The position numbers were made by a program, and so were the translations under genes. A stretch of 64,000 nt of DNA from positions 584,903 through 648,902 of the forward strand of contig CAVSHN010000008.1 in the NCBI GenBank assembly GCA_963727755.1, given 5' to 3'. The stretch is from DASYAN01 sp963727755 (GTDB lineage Bacteria; Chloroflexota; Ktedonobacteria; Ktedonobacterales; Ktedonobacteraceae). The first letter of the stretch is position 1. Each line of letters opens with the position of its first letter. This document shows, in pieces, positions 1 through 8,909 of this stretch. Below the pieces are notes generated by a model that had not been told where the DNA came from, did no database searches, and saw only the letters and a program-made list of their open reading frames with translations.

Positions 1-301
1 CCTCAATGCAGTTGGCTCGCTGCTCAGGCACTGCCAGAGAAGAAGATGGTCGATCCGTTAGCTCCTTGCCGCCCCCTAGAGCAAGAGCTGTATCAGAAGC
101 TCCAGGCGGTGAGACACCCTCGGCACGACTTATCCCCGAAGCTCCTTGGACAGCCAGAACAGCCAAGCCAAGACGGTACGCTCCTGCAAATGCAACACCT
201 ACATACTTTCGCATTTTATCAGAAGCGGTACCGCTTCCATCTTTTGGCTCTCCTTTCTCGCTAGACTTTGATTCATTTTCACTATTTACGTCTCCTGACA
301 T
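1..301 (-). CDS. Partial leader-domain protein, copy 1 (C-terminus off the window edge)
   Basis: About 100 residues are visible. They match the intact copy at 2170-2832 almost throughout, including the hydrophobic stretch after the KMRKYVGVAFAGAYRLG segment and the PEQRANCIE segment. I do not recognise a characterised family. The intact copy starts at an ATG with a good GGAG ribosome site. Here that codon is TTG, and one extra base puts it out of frame, so the first usable start is the internal ATG at 301 with only a weak upstream AAGG. Translation of this copy may therefore be reduced or lost. The hydrophobic segment suggests export or membrane anchoring (inference). Confidence 0.55.
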   Translation of the reverse strand, partial: MSGDVNSENESKSSEKGEPKDGSGTASDKMRKYVGVAFAGAYRLGLAVLAVQGASGISRAEGVSPPGASDTALALGGGKELTDRPSSSLAVPEQRANCIE

Positions 302-690
302 CCTTGTTTCTTTGAAATCCCAATTTTATACTCCTTTTACTTTTAATAGGTGTTCAAACTTATTCAATCTCATTCAGGCGAGACGCTTGACACCGTTTTT
401 CAAAATCAACACAACATGTAGGCTCAGAGCAGGCATGAGCAATGGCAGTCTCTCTCCGTGATGTTAACAGCTCACGATCCAGAGATTCCTCCTCCAGCCA
501 TTCCCTCAACTGGAGAACTGTTCGGCTGTGTCCTCGACTCTCATACTCAGCAATAGCCCTAGCTTTAACACTACCTTCATCACTATATGCCTGTCAAGAT
601 GACAAAGAGATGACAAGGTGACAGCTCATACAGACGAGATAAGCATGCCACTTCCTGACATCGTCGTGGATATCATCGACAAAGCCAGTC
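1..690. repeat. Duplicated block, copy 1 (leader-domain gene plus about 380 bp upstream)
   Basis: This stretch aligns with 2512-3168 over both the coding part and the upstream non-coding part. Shared runs include ggagaactgttcggctgtg and atcatcgacaaagccag, with one indel of about 40 bases near 620-660. Positions 302-690 hold no convincing gene. They are the duplicated 5' region and probably carried the original promoter. Confidence 0.8.
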
Positions 691-757
691 TCCAGCGGGG
701 TTCTATGTTTTGCTACGAGAAGATCTCAACGAACCCCGCCGTGTGGCCTCCTCCAGA

Positions 758-1246
758 CTAATTAGTTCGTCTTGGCCTTTTCCTTGTGCTTTCCTCCGCC
801 GTGTCGTCTCCCCCAGAATGATTGGAGGACTCTGCTCGTCTTGGCCTTTTCCTCGCGCTTTCCACCTCCATGTCGTCTCCCCCAGAATGATTGGAGGACT
901 CTGTTCGTCTTGGCCTTTCCTCCGTATCCCTCCTCGCCGTGTCGTCTCCCCCAGATGAGGACTTAGCATCCCCAACTCGCCTTTTCCTCGCGCTTTCCAC
1001 CTCCGCGCCATCTCTCCCAGATGAGGACTCAGTATCCCCAACTCGCCTTTTCCTCGCGCTTTCCACCTCCATGTCGTCTCCTCCAGATGAGGACTTAGCA
1101 TCCCCAACTCGCCTTTCACTCGCGCTTTCCACCTCCATATCGTCGCTCCCAGATGAGGACTTATTATCCCCAACTCGCCTTTTATTCGTTTCTCCCTGGG
1201 CTGATGATATATCACGTCTCTTCGCAATATTTCGGGAAGGCTCCAC
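758..1246 (-). CDS. Tandem-repeat protein or frameshifted C-terminus of the preceding gene
   Basis: I do not recognise a family. The reading consists of six 22- or 23-residue repeats. Each has a basic start (RRVGD or RPRR), a Ser-rich core (KSSSG or SSNHSGG) and an acidic end (DDMEVESARK). The repeat length is a multiple of three, so all three frames on this strand stay open, but this frame gives the cleanest alternation of basic and acidic blocks. The reading overlaps the end of the gene at 1212-2234 in another frame and continues smoothly from it (QKRLGASSSVEPSRNIAKRR). It may therefore be the true C-terminus after a one-base indel near 1246-1290. The GTG at 1246 is only a nominal start. 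Confidence 0.45.
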   Translation of the reverse strand: MEPSRNIAKRRDISSAQGETNKRRVGDNKSSSGSDDMEVESASERRVGDAKSSSGGDDMEVESARKRRVGDTESSSGRDGAEVESARKRRVGDAKSSSGGDDTARRDTEERPRRTESSNHSGGDDMEVESARKRPRRAESSNHSGGDDTAEESTRKRPRRTN

Positions 1247-2234
1247 CGATGAGCTTGCGCCAAGACGCTTCTGCCCTGAAATTCACCGATGAATTAGCCT
1301 CGAGTTGTCGAGACGATGCCATTGGATTCAAACCTGCGTCCGGTACGTTGGAAGGAAGCATGTTCTCACCCATTTGGGACGATGGAGCCCAAGAGTAATC
1401 ATGGAATTGAGAAGGCGCTTTTGCACGGGAGCAAGCCGGAACATCAGCTTTTTCCATCCTTAAGCTTTGAGATATTGTATCCGAATACATTTGATGAGGA
1501 GCAGTCATGCTGATCTCATCCCACTGTCTATTGCCATAGGGTCTTTGTCGCATTCCACCGCCGTATCTCCTCCCTCCATTGCCAAAGGGCATTTGTCGCA
1601 TTTCATCGTTGTATCCCCTCCTCTGTTCACGGTCCCTTGCTTCAGATGCAATACGGGCGGCTCTTTGTACCTCACTGGAGGAAGCAGAGCCATCAGCTCG
1701 TCCCCACGATAAGCGTAGAGGCGCCGTGCAGAAATTTTTAATTGCAGTAACTCGTCTCCTGCAGGAGCTTGTAAGTCTCGCCAAATCGTCATATATAGGC
1801 TCTCTCAATGCCCATAATATAGTTCCACCTAATAATAATCCAATAGACGCGAATGACTTTGGCCAGTCTACATTTCTACCGTTTTCACAATGAGATATGC
1901 CCAATGCATCTTTACAACAATTGTAGTAATGGACCAGATATTCGCCTTTGCGATATGCCTCATAGGATCTATACGGCTTACAATACTCCTCAACTTGAGG
2001 GTATTGAGACTTTCCAACCTCCTTATTCTTTTCAAAACTCTTACTGTCTTCCACAACTCCCTCATCATCTATTAAATTTTTATTTTGCTTACTAATCTTT
2101 TTATCGTTAATCTCCCCTTTGAGGCGCTTCCAAGCCTCTGGATTTTCCTTGAGATAGTCAACTAAAGACTTAACAACCTCCCCTGGAACCTCTGTCCTTT
2201 TGCTCTCGCGATGCTCTTGTGATGGAGTCTCCAT
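1212..2234 (-). CDS. Hypothetical membrane protein with RG-rich repeats
   Basis: This 340-residue protein is unassigned. The N-terminal third is charged and helical. A single hydrophobic segment (FASIGLLLGGTILWAL) follows the Cys-containing stretch YYNCCKDALGISHC. The second half is rich in Arg, Gly and Gln, with two related motifs, DEMRQMPFGNGGRRYGG and MRQRPYGNRQWDE. The ATG at 2234 (METPSQ) was chosen over an upstream GTG at 2258; neither has a clear ribosome site. The gene overlaps the end of the leader-domain gene at 2170-2832 by about 65 bases in another frame, which suggests either translational coupling or one ancestral gene split by frameshifts. It ends abruptly where the tandem-repeat reading begins. 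Confidence 0.5.
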   Translation of the reverse strand: METPSQEHRESKRTEVPGEVVKSLVDYLKENPEAWKRLKGEINDKKISKQNKNLIDDEGVVEDSKSFEKNKEVGKSQYPQVEEYCKPYRSYEAYRKGEYLVHYYNCCKDALGISHCENGRNVDWPKSFASIGLLLGGTILWALREPIYDDLARLTSSCRRRVTAIKNFCTAPLRLSWGRADGSASSSEVQRAARIASEARDREQRRGYNDEMRQMPFGNGGRRYGGGMRQRPYGNRQWDEISMTAPHQMYSDTISQSLRMEKADVPACSRAKAPSQFHDYSWAPSSQMGENMLPSNVPDAGLNPMASSRQLEANSSVNFRAEASWRKLIGGAFPKYCEET

Positions 2235-2832
2235 TGCGGATTCGAGCAGCCTTCTCACTAGGTGTTATCTTCTTTGAGTGGAGGTCAGGAGGGGTCTTTT
2301 CGCTAGGTGTTTCCTGACCCTCTCCTTGATGCAAGCCCTTGGAAGCTTGCTCACCTTCTCTGGCGGCCCATTTATCAATATCTTCAGCCAAGTGAGGCCA
2401 TAGCTTACGTAACGGCGAGTCCTCGTTGGGAACTCCCAAGTTTTTATTTGTCCCATCTGGATCAGATGACCCTGCGGTATCCTGGGATAATTTCCTCTCT
2501 GGCAGTCCCTCAATGCAGTTGGCTCGCTGATCGGGCGCTACTTGAAAAGAAGGTCTTTGATCCGTTAGACCTTTGCTGTCCATCGGAACAAGAGCAGAGC
2601 CAGAAGCTTCAGGCGTTGAGACACCCTCGACACAACTTATCCCCGAAAAAGCTACTTGGACAGCCAGAGCAGCCACGCCAAGACGGTACGCTCCTGCGAA
2701 TGCAACACCTATATACTTCTGCATTTTATCAAAATCGGTATCGCATCCATCTTTTGAATTTGCTTTCTCGCTAGACTTTGATTCATGTTCACTATTTACG
2801 TCTCCTGACATCCTTATTTCTTCGAATCCCAT
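2170..2832 (-). CDS. Leader-domain protein, copy 2 (predicted exported)
   Basis: The start is an ATG seven bases after AGGAG. The 220-residue product has a polar N-terminus, a hydrophobic stretch at about residues 35-60 (YIGVAFAGAYRLGVAALAV), then a disordered, charged region with the motifs PDQRANCIEGLP, LWPHLAEDIDKW, GEQASKGLHQGEGQE and ITPSEKAA. The same motif series appears, in the same order, before the hydrolase domain of the lipase-like protein at 20111-21679. It therefore looks like a reusable N-terminal module, probably for export or anchoring (inference). The catalytic role, if any, is unknown. Together with its upstream region it is duplicated at 1-690. Confidence 0.6.
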   Translation of the reverse strand: MGFEEIRMSGDVNSEHESKSSEKANSKDGCDTDFDKMQKYIGVAFAGAYRLGVAALAVQVAFSGISCVEGVSTPEASGSALVPMDSKGLTDQRPSFQVAPDQRANCIEGLPERKLSQDTAGSSDPDGTNKNLGVPNEDSPLRKLWPHLAEDIDKWAAREGEQASKGLHQGEGQETPSEKTPPDLHSKKITPSEKAARIRNGDSITRASREQKDRGSRGGC

Positions 2833-3168
2833 TTTTACGCTCCTTTTACTTTTAACAGATATTCAAACTCTTTCAAACTCATTCAATCTCGTTCAGGCGA
2901 GACGCTTCACACCGTTTTTCAAAATCAACACAATACATTGGCTCAGAGCTGGTATGGGCAATGGCAGTCTCTCTCCATGATGTTGACAACTCACGGTCAA
3001 GAGATCACGCCTCCTGCCATTCCCTCAACTGGAGAACTGTTCGGCTGTGCCCTCGACTCTCATACTCAGCAACAGCCCTAGCTTTCATCATACCTTCATC
3101 ACTGCATGCTTGCCAAGATGACAAAGAGGTGACATTGTCATGTAGATCATCGACAAAGCCAGACAGGT
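2512..3168. repeat. Duplicated block, copy 2
   Basis: This is the second copy of the block at 1-690. It covers the 5' half of the leader-domain gene and about 335 bp upstream of it. The interval 2833-3331 has no convincing gene; its left two thirds are this conserved 5' region. Confidence 0.8.
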
Positions 3169-3331
3169 GAGGTTGATCTTCTTGCGTGGAGATTGCCCAC
3201 GGGAAGCGGGAACGATAAATGAAACTGATGGAAATTCTGAGGAGTATTGGTCAAAGCACCCGCTTGCCTAACGCCAGCGGGCGCAATAAATCGGGTATGC
3301 GCCGCAAATCTTATGCGCGTTTTCCCCCTGA

Positions 3332-4667
3332 TCAATCATAGCTACGACGATTGTTGCTACGATTACTAAAGTTGCCAACGAGATGAGGTGCAACACCCCC
3401 TTTTTCCAGAGCATTACGCAATTCACGTAGATCTGTATCTCCATTGACGGCAAGCATACCGGGGGCAAGCTGGCGGATACCAAATTCCTGAAGCTTGGCA
3501 GATGCAGATAACTGAGCTATCGCCTCTTCACTCGACACTTTCGAGCAGCAGAACCTGCGAGATACGTGTCTCTTTGTATTGCCGAGCCCAATCTCGCAGC
3601 GTATAAACAACATTCTGGGGCAATTCCTTATGACTATTTTCCTCTAGAACCTGGATAATCCGCTCAACAGTGTAACCAGCGGCCATGCCACGCAAGAGGG
3701 ATGCTTTCGTCAGTGTTAAACGGCTAGCTGCCGCAATCTGATTGACCTGAACAAAAGGCAGTACACTATATAACGTTGGCAGGTGAGAGTGCAAGAGTAG
3801 CAATTCGAAGCTAGGCTGGACAATTAGGAAGCGTTGTGTGCCATTTCCATTATCCGTCTGTTGGCTAACTTTAGTATGCTGTTCAGATGTTGGGAGCACG
3901 GTCGCGGCCAGTTCACTAAGCATAAAAGTATCAGGATTTCGATATTTTTCCTCAGTAGGAGCAATCTGATAACCTAGGCTCACGATCCCCAAGTCACGCA
4001 ATGAGCTATCAAGCATACCAACATAAAATTGGCCATCGCTCTTCATCCATTTGTGGCGAGCATCTTTGTCATTGCGCAGGCGTTTTTTCGCTGACGACCC
4101 ACGGCGCATCGCCTCAGGATTTTTCTCCCATAGTTCCTCTAGGAGAGAATCGACCCTATACCACTTGTCTGGTATACAAGTACACAACTGTTCTAGTAAG
4201 ACCTGACGCCCTTTACGTATATCCAAGTCATAAAGGTAGGAATACGAGTCCCAGGGATCATATTCTGCTCTAGCTACGTCTATAATGTGCTTGTTATGGC
4301 TCCATTCTTTTAGTAACAGCTTCATCTGCCCAACTATATCCAGACGGGACCAAGATATCAATTGGGAACCAGGGTCAATGCATGGCTTCATATCGCTAAA
4401 GGGCGGCTCGGTACGTTGCAGGACATGCATATTGATCAGCAAATCAAAGAGCATGTCAGTATAATTATCTGTGCCATTATAGTCCAAACGAGGCTGTCCT
4501 TTAAGTTGTGGACGTAGCTTATTAACTATACGCTTGGGAATGTGCCCGGCCTGTGTCGGTTCAATCTTCTGCTGATAAACGGCATTGACTATTACTGCCA
4601 CATCGTAAATTATTGCTGGCTCAGCAGCATACTCGACTGGTGGTGCTGTTTCAAGTATTTTTAACAT
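3332..4667 (-). CDS. XPB/Ssl2 N-terminal-like (helicase-associated) protein, apparent frameshift
   Basis: The C-terminal half follows the pattern of the helicase-associated domain found at the N-terminus of XPB/Ssl2 helicases: FLIVQPSFELLLL, then RLTLTKASLLRGMAAGYT, then LPQNVVYTLRDWARQY. The first frame stops at 3528 after LLLESVE. Removing one A in the run GAAAG near 3535-3540 restores LLEVSSEEAIAQL and a normal ending (IRQLAPGMLAVNGDTDLREL) that closes at 3332. No helicase motor is present, so the protein is probably a regulatory or DNA-binding relative (inference). The start at 4667 overlaps the end of ispH by 17 bases behind an AGGAGAAGG site, so the two genes are co-translated. The extra base is either a sequence error or a disabling mutation. 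Confidence 0.65.
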
Positions 4668-5553
4668 CCTTCTCCTCAGGTTGGTATGTTTCAAGATAAC
4701 GGATAACCTCACGTGTCAGTTGACTCGGTGTAGAGGCTCCAGCAGTCACCGCAACGCGCTTCTTACCCTTAAGCCATTGTGGATCTAATTGCGATAGATC
4801 CTCGATACGCTTTGCTGGCACATTAGCCAACTCTTCAGAGACTTGCACCAGACGATTGGTATTATTGCTACGTGGATCACCAACCACGATAGTCAAGTCA
4901 GCACCTCTGGCTTGCTCTGCCACAGCTTCCTGACGAATTTGAGTGGCAGGACAGATATCGATATGGATCTCAGCGTGTGGGTAGCACTGCTTGATATACT
5001 GAACCATGCGATGGGTATCCCATTGAGAGAGTGTGGTCTGGGTAGAGACTGCAATTTTCTGCTTCTGCTCGGTTGTCAATTGCAATGCATCGACATCAGC
5101 TTCATTCTCAATAAGGCTGATATGACCAGGAACCTCCCCAATCACCCCTTCCGGCTCAGGATGCCCCCTCTTGCCGATATAGAGAATATAATAACCCTGA
5201 GCAACGAGATGACTAACAAGTTCATGCGTTTTGGTGACATCGGGGCAAGTAGCGTCAATGCACATCAGACCACGTTCCTTAGCCCGGTGCCTAATCTCAG
5301 GAGAGACACCGTGCGCCGTAAAAATAACAGTGCCACTCTTGACCTCTTCAAGAATGGTTGCCCGGTTGAGACCATCCAGGGTAATAACGCCCAGACTGGT
5401 CAGTTCATTAATTGCATGACGATTATGGACAATCTGTCCAATAATATAAATCGGGCGAGGCAATGCTAGGTCCTTAGCCCCTTTACGGGCTATAGTGAGA
5501 GCATCAACAACGCCATAACAGTAACCACGCGGCGATATTCTAATGACTTCCAT
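4651..5553 (-). CDS. ispH: 4-hydroxy-3-methylbut-2-enyl diphosphate reductase
   Basis: IspH (LytB) performs the last step of the MEP isoprenoid pathway, reducing HMBPP to IPP and DMAPP with a [4Fe-4S] cluster in the cytoplasm. All three cluster cysteines are visible: Cys12 (GYCYG), Cys103 (DATCPD) and Cys201 (DICPAT). The substrate-binding residues in IVHN and AHGVSPE and the STQTTLS motif are also present. The length of 300 residues is normal for the family. The gene is intact, unlike its downstream neighbour, whose start it overlaps. A TTGACA-17-TTATGA promoter lies about 45 bases upstream. Confidence 0.95.
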   Translation of the reverse strand: MEVIRISPRGYCYGVVDALTIARKGAKDLALPRPIYIIGQIVHNRHAINELTSLGVITLDGLNRATILEEVKSGTVIFTAHGVSPEIRHRAKERGLMCIDATCPDVTKTHELVSHLVAQGYYILYIGKRGHPEPEGVIGEVPGHISLIENEADVDALQLTTEQKQKIAVSTQTTLSQWDTHRMVQYIKQCYPHAEIHIDICPATQIRQEAVAEQARGADLTIVVGDPRSNNTNRLVQVSEELANVPAKRIEDLSQLDPQWLKGKKRVAVTAGASTPSQLTREVIRYLETYQPEEKDVKNT

Positions 5554-5595
5554 CTGAATCCTTGTTTTCCCTCGCCAGTTGCACTTTTCATATGA

Positions 5596-5624
5596 TCATA
5601 AAGCCTATAGAACATGAATGTCAA
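5596..5624 (-). promoter_or_regulatory. Promoter of ispH
   Basis: On the minus strand there is a perfect TTGACA -35 box (5619-5624), a 17-base spacer and TTATGA (5596-5601). The ispH start follows about 45 bases downstream. Confidence 0.55.
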
Positions 5625-5789
5625 GCATTTTTCAAGCCATACTGGCGTTCTGATATAAGCTTGGCCCGAGCACAATCATGTTGCTCAACATCTAGTAGCA
5701 ATCAGCCCTACGCCTCGATCTTAAATGGGTCCCATCCCTTATATCAAAACATCAGTTTGGGCATACGCCAAGCTCCAGTGCTGTGGAAG

Positions 5790-6137
5790 TCACACTTGCA
5801 AGGACTTCCTAGATCGCTTTTGCCTTTTCCCACCATCTTTCTTAACTGGAGAGTCACTAAGCGCACGAAGTACCGCTTCAGGTTCGCGGTCAATCACCTT
5901 GAGGAAAGCCTGTGCAGGACCAGAAGGCACCGCTCGTCCTTGTTCCCATTCTTGCACAGTGCGAACACTTACACCAAAATGAGCCGCAAATTGGCTCTGG
6001 CTCATCCCAATTTTTTCACGAATGCGTGCTGTATCAATTTCAGGAGGGATATGGACGACACAGCCATTGTCCTCACCACGAGCGAAGGCTAGAGCTTCAT
6101 TTACGCTATCGATCAAGCTTTGCCCAAAACTAGTCAT
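5790..6137 (-). CDS. HTH antitoxin, HigA/NadS-like
   Basis: This 115-residue protein has a central helix-turn-helix (MSQSQFAAHFGVSVRTVQEWEQGRAVPSG) typical of XRE-type HigA/NadS antitoxins, which bind both the toxin and their own promoter. It is intact. Its ATG overlaps the stop of the upstream toxin reading by four bases (ATGA), the usual coupling of such operons. Because the toxin gene beside it is deleted internally, this is now probably an orphan antitoxin or simple repressor. The C-terminal Lys/Arg-rich tail (KRQKRSRKSLQV) is unstructured. Confidence 0.85.
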   Translation of the reverse strand: MTSFGQSLIDSVNEALAFARGEDNGCVVHIPPEIDTARIREKIGMSQSQFAAHFGVSVRTVQEWEQGRAVPSGPAQAFLKVIDREPEAVLRALSDSPVKKDGGKRQKRSRKSLQV

Positions 6138-6383
6138 GATTTATTTCTCCTTCGATATGTGTCAGCAAGCGCGGCAAGCGTTACCTTCAACTCATTCCGT
6201 TCCGCTTGTGTTATATCAGCTCTCTCGTTTTTTGCAATTACGCGCTCCCCCTGTTCCCTTAATCTCATCCCCAGCATCAGGGTTAGCTGCTACAAAATTC
6301 ACAATTTCATCGTGCTCTTCATCGGACATCCCAAGCAATTTTACATCTCGCTGAAAGCGATCCGTTTCAACAACCGTTTGCAT
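6134..6383 (-). pseudogene. HigB/RelE-type toxin remnant with internal deletion
   Basis: The N-terminal 48 residues (MQTVVETDRFQRDVKLLGMSDEEHDEIVNF and on to GTGGARNC) match the start of the RelE/HigB family. The last 30 residues (NERADITQAERNELK and on to DTYRRRNKS) match its end, but in another frame. Compared with the usual length of about 110 residues, roughly 40 central codons are missing. The missing part includes the beta-sheet core that carries catalytic residues, so the toxin cannot be active. The remnant starts directly at its own promoter. Confidence 0.85.
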
Positions 6384-6389
6384 ATTCTA

Positions 6390-6418
6390 ACTATACGTAT
6401 CTAACGTACATTTGTCAA
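6390..6418 (-). promoter_or_regulatory. Promoter of the broken toxin-antitoxin operon
   Basis: TTGACA (6413-6418), a 17-base spacer and TATAGT (6390-6395) lie on the minus strand. Expected initiation is at or next to the ATG at 6383, so the transcript would be leaderless or nearly so. The spacer and flank carry the palindromic core ATACGTAT, a plausible site for the HTH protein. Confidence 0.6.
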
Positions 6419-6467
6419 GTGGAAATAGAGAAAATGGTATGCACTGTATTTTTTCCTGAGTGGATTG

Positions 6468-6496
6468 TTGACCTTTCATGCCTAGTCCCGTAGAAT
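6468..6496 (+). promoter_or_regulatory. Promoter of the methyltransferase gene
   Basis: TTGACC (6468-6473), a 17-base spacer and TAGAAT (6491-6496). The ATG follows at 6529 behind a GTGAGG ribosome site. Confidence 0.5.
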
Positions 6497-6528
6497 GAGA
6501 GAAAAAATCAAACCATGTGAGGATATCA

Positions 6529-7344
6529 ATGCCATACGCGATCGGAGAATACTACGAGCATATCAGTGATTACGACCTACAATACCAGAGCCAATCGGAA
6601 CAGGACCTACCTTTCTGGCGCGAACTAGTCATGCGCTACACACCTGGACGCGTGCTTGAACTAGCCTGTGGCAGCGGTCGCATCGGACTCGATCTGCTCA
6701 AAAGTCCCGGCAACTTCCACCTGGAAGGTCTGGACATCGAACCAGACATGCTTGCTGCCTACCAGAGTAAATTGGAGCGCGAGCCAGCACCATTACAACA
6801 ACGAGTCACCCTTCACCAAAGTGACATGTGTTCCTATGAGCTTGAGCATAAAGGCAAGTTCGATCTGATCCTTTTACCATTTAACTCAATCTCACACCTC
6901 CACGAAATTGAGCAACAATTCGCAGCATTTCACGCGACCTATGACCATTTAGCGCACGGGGGCCGCTTCATCGTTGATACATTTCTACCCGACATCGATT
7001 ATTTAAGTGATGCCTTAAATCGTCCATCACACGTCTATTTAGAGGACGAAATCGAGTCTCCAGATGGAGATTTTACTATGCTCATCTATACAACCCGCAA
7101 GTATGACCCTTTCGAGCAAACACAACATATTAGCTGGGTCCATGAGAAATTCTTCCAAAACGGAGCAAATGAGCGTTACCTGAGCAAGCTAGACATGCAC
7201 AATTTCTTTCCACGCGAACTACAGCTGCTTTTCCTGGCAACTGGCTTCCGCATCGAAGCCATTTATGGTGACTATCAATGGCAGCCCTTTGGCCAAGGAT
7301 TGCGGCAGATCGTCATTGGTCGTAAGCCAATCAATAATAGTTGA
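6529..7344 (+). CDS. Class I SAM-dependent methyltransferase
   Basis: The Rossmann-fold motif I is clear (VLELACGSGRIGLDLL). It is followed by the acidic residue that binds the ribose (GLDIEPDML) and the motif IV-like stretch FDLILLPFNSISHL. The product is about 270 residues, typical for small soluble class I methyltransferases. The substrate cannot be deduced. The ATG at 6529 is preferred over a GTG at 6517 because GTGAGG then acts as the ribosome site. The gene stands alone between its own promoter and the suf regulator, whose -35 box overlaps this stop codon. Confidence 0.85.
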   Translation: MPYAIGEYYEHISDYDLQYQSQSEQDLPFWRELVMRYTPGRVLELACGSGRIGLDLLKSPGNFHLEGLDIEPDMLAAYQSKLEREPAPLQQRVTLHQSDMCSYELEHKGKFDLILLPFNSISHLHEIEQQFAAFHATYDHLAHGGRFIVDTFLPDIDYLSDALNRPSHVYLEDEIESPDGDFTMLIYTTRKYDPFEQTQHISWVHEKFFQNGANERYLSKLDMHNFFPRELQLLFLATGFRIEAIYGDYQWQPFGQGLRQIVIGRKPINNS

Positions 7345-7369
7345 CTCTAGCCTGCCTCAGTGCTAAAAT
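7341..7369 (+). promoter_or_regulatory. Promoter of the rrf2-suf operon
   Basis: TTGACT (7341-7346), a 17-base spacer and TAAAAT (7364-7369). An imperfect inverted repeat, CCTAgttaaTAGG, lies just downstream at about 7374-7386. It could be the binding site of the Rrf2 regulator encoded next (inference). Confidence 0.5.
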
Positions 7370-7445
7370 ATATCCTAGTTAATAGGTCGGATTAAATAAG
7401 TGTCAATTACGTACGTTTGCAGACAAACAAGAAGGCAGAGATCGA

Positions 7446-8006
7446 ATGATGTTACGTGTATCTACAAAAGGCGAATATGGTGTTCGGATCATGGTTGATC
7501 TGGCTCGTCATTACGATGGCCGTCCTCGATCTCTCACAGATATTTCGCAGGCAGAGATGTTGCCGCTAGCATACCTAGAGCAGCTGATGAAACTGCTACG
7601 GGAGGCTGAGCCGCCTCTAGTCATCAGCACACGTGGTGCTCATGGTGGCTACAAGTTGAGCCGTAGCCCAGCACAAATTACAATGGGAGAAGTTATTCGT
7701 GCTCTGGAGGGCCCCATTTCTCCTATGATCTGTGCAACGGAAGGCGAGATGGTACAAACCTGCAACTTCCTTGACTCATGCAAAACAAAATATCTCTGGG
7801 CACGCGTACGTGACGCCGTTGCTCAAACTCTCGACTCTATTACACTAGCGGATTTGGCAGTAGTATCGGATGATCACCATCCTTCTACTCATTTCATCGC
7901 AGTTTCTACTATTCATGTCGCTACATCTCCTAAGGGAGAGCACCTACAGGCACAGCCAGCAACACTGCCAAATAGCAGTCCAGCAGAGGCTAGCTCTTTA
8001 AATTAA
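7446..8006 (+). CDS. Rrf2-family transcriptional regulator of suf genes
   Basis: This 186-residue protein has an N-terminal winged helix (VSTKGEYGVRIMVDLARHY, then LTDISQAEMLPLAYLEQLMKLL and RGAHGGYKLSR). Three cysteines follow (Cys96, Cys106, Cys112) in the spacing typical of the [2Fe-2S]-binding IscR/SufR type. It is the first gene of the suf operon, so it probably senses cluster supply and represses or activates these genes (family knowledge plus context). The C-terminal 50 residues are low-complexity and look dispensable. Confidence 0.85.
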   Translation: MMLRVSTKGEYGVRIMVDLARHYDGRPRSLTDISQAEMLPLAYLEQLMKLLREAEPPLVISTRGAHGGYKLSRSPAQITMGEVIRALEGPISPMICATEGEMVQTCNFLDSCKTKYLWARVRDAVAQTLDSITLADLAVVSDDHHPSTHFIAVSTIHVATSPKGEHLQAQPATLPNSSPAEASSLN

Positions 8007-8084
8007 AGAGCGCTATTTACTCACAAAAGGGCGATCAGGACTTCGCTCTTGATCATCAAATCAAAAGGAAGGTATGTTTGGATA

Positions 8085-8909
8085 ATGACATCTGAACTTG
8101 TAATTAAAAATCTTCATGCCAATATTGAAGGCAAACCGATTTTGCGCGGTGTGGACCTAACCGTCAAGCAGGGTGAAATTCATGCACTGATGGGTCCTAA
8201 CGGCTCAGGCAAAAGCACATTAGCCAACGTCATCATGGGTAACCCCAAATATGAAGTTACCGAAGGTGAGATCTGGTTTAAGGGTGAGAATATTCTCGAA
8301 TATGCACCAGATCGTCGTGCTCGTATGCGCCTGTTCCTAGCATTTCAGTACCCTATGTCTATCCCAGGTGTAAGCGTAGCCAACTTCCTACGCCGCTCTC
8401 TGGAGGCTGTACGCGAAGGAAACAAATCTCTTGAAGAGGGTGAGAACCCCTCCGGCAAGATGACCAAGCGTAAGACAGTTCCTCCCGGTGAGTTCCGTAA
8501 ACTCTTGCAGGAGAAGATGCGCTTGCTCAAAGTCGACAACAGTTTCATTAACCGTTCCATCAATGATGGCTTCTCTGGTGGTGAGAAAAAGCGTGCGGAA
8601 ATCTTGCAGATGGCACTCCTAGAGCCTGAAATCGCGCTAATGGACGAGACCGACTCTGGCCTAGATATTGACGCGCTACGTATCGTATCTGAAAGTGTCA
8701 ATGCTTTGACTGGTCCTAACCTAGGTATTTTGCTGATCACTCACTACCAGCGCATGCTCAACTACATCACGCCTGATTACGTCCATGTGATGTTTAACGG
8801 TCGCGTTATCAAATCGGGAGGCAAAGAACTGGCCCTCGAGTTGGAAGAGAAAGGCTACGAATGGCTCAAGCCTGCAAACGAAGAGAGTGGAGTAAGTGCC
8901 GATGTCTGA
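8085..8909 (+). CDS. sufC: Fe-S cluster assembly ATPase SufC
   Basis: SufC is the ABC-type ATPase of the SufBCD scaffold. Visible motifs are Walker A GPNGSGKST (residues 37-45), the signature FSGGEKKRAEI, Walker B EIALMDETDSGLD and the SufC-type ending with LLITHYQRMLNYITPDYVHVM. The ATG at 8085 gives the standard N-terminus (MTSELVIKNLHA). The gene is intact. Its stop overlaps the next start by eight bases, which indicates translational coupling to the SufD-like protein. Confidence 0.95.
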   Translation: MTSELVIKNLHANIEGKPILRGVDLTVKQGEIHALMGPNGSGKSTLANVIMGNPKYEVTEGEIWFKGENILEYAPDRRARMRLFLAFQYPMSIPGVSVANFLRRSLEAVREGNKSLEEGENPSGKMTKRKTVPPGEFRKLLQEKMRLLKVDNSFINRSINDGFSGGEKKRAEILQMALLEPEIALMDETDSGLDIDALRIVSESVNALTGPNLGILLITHYQRMLNYITPDYVHVMFNGRVIKSGGKELALELEEKGYEWLKPANEESGVSADV

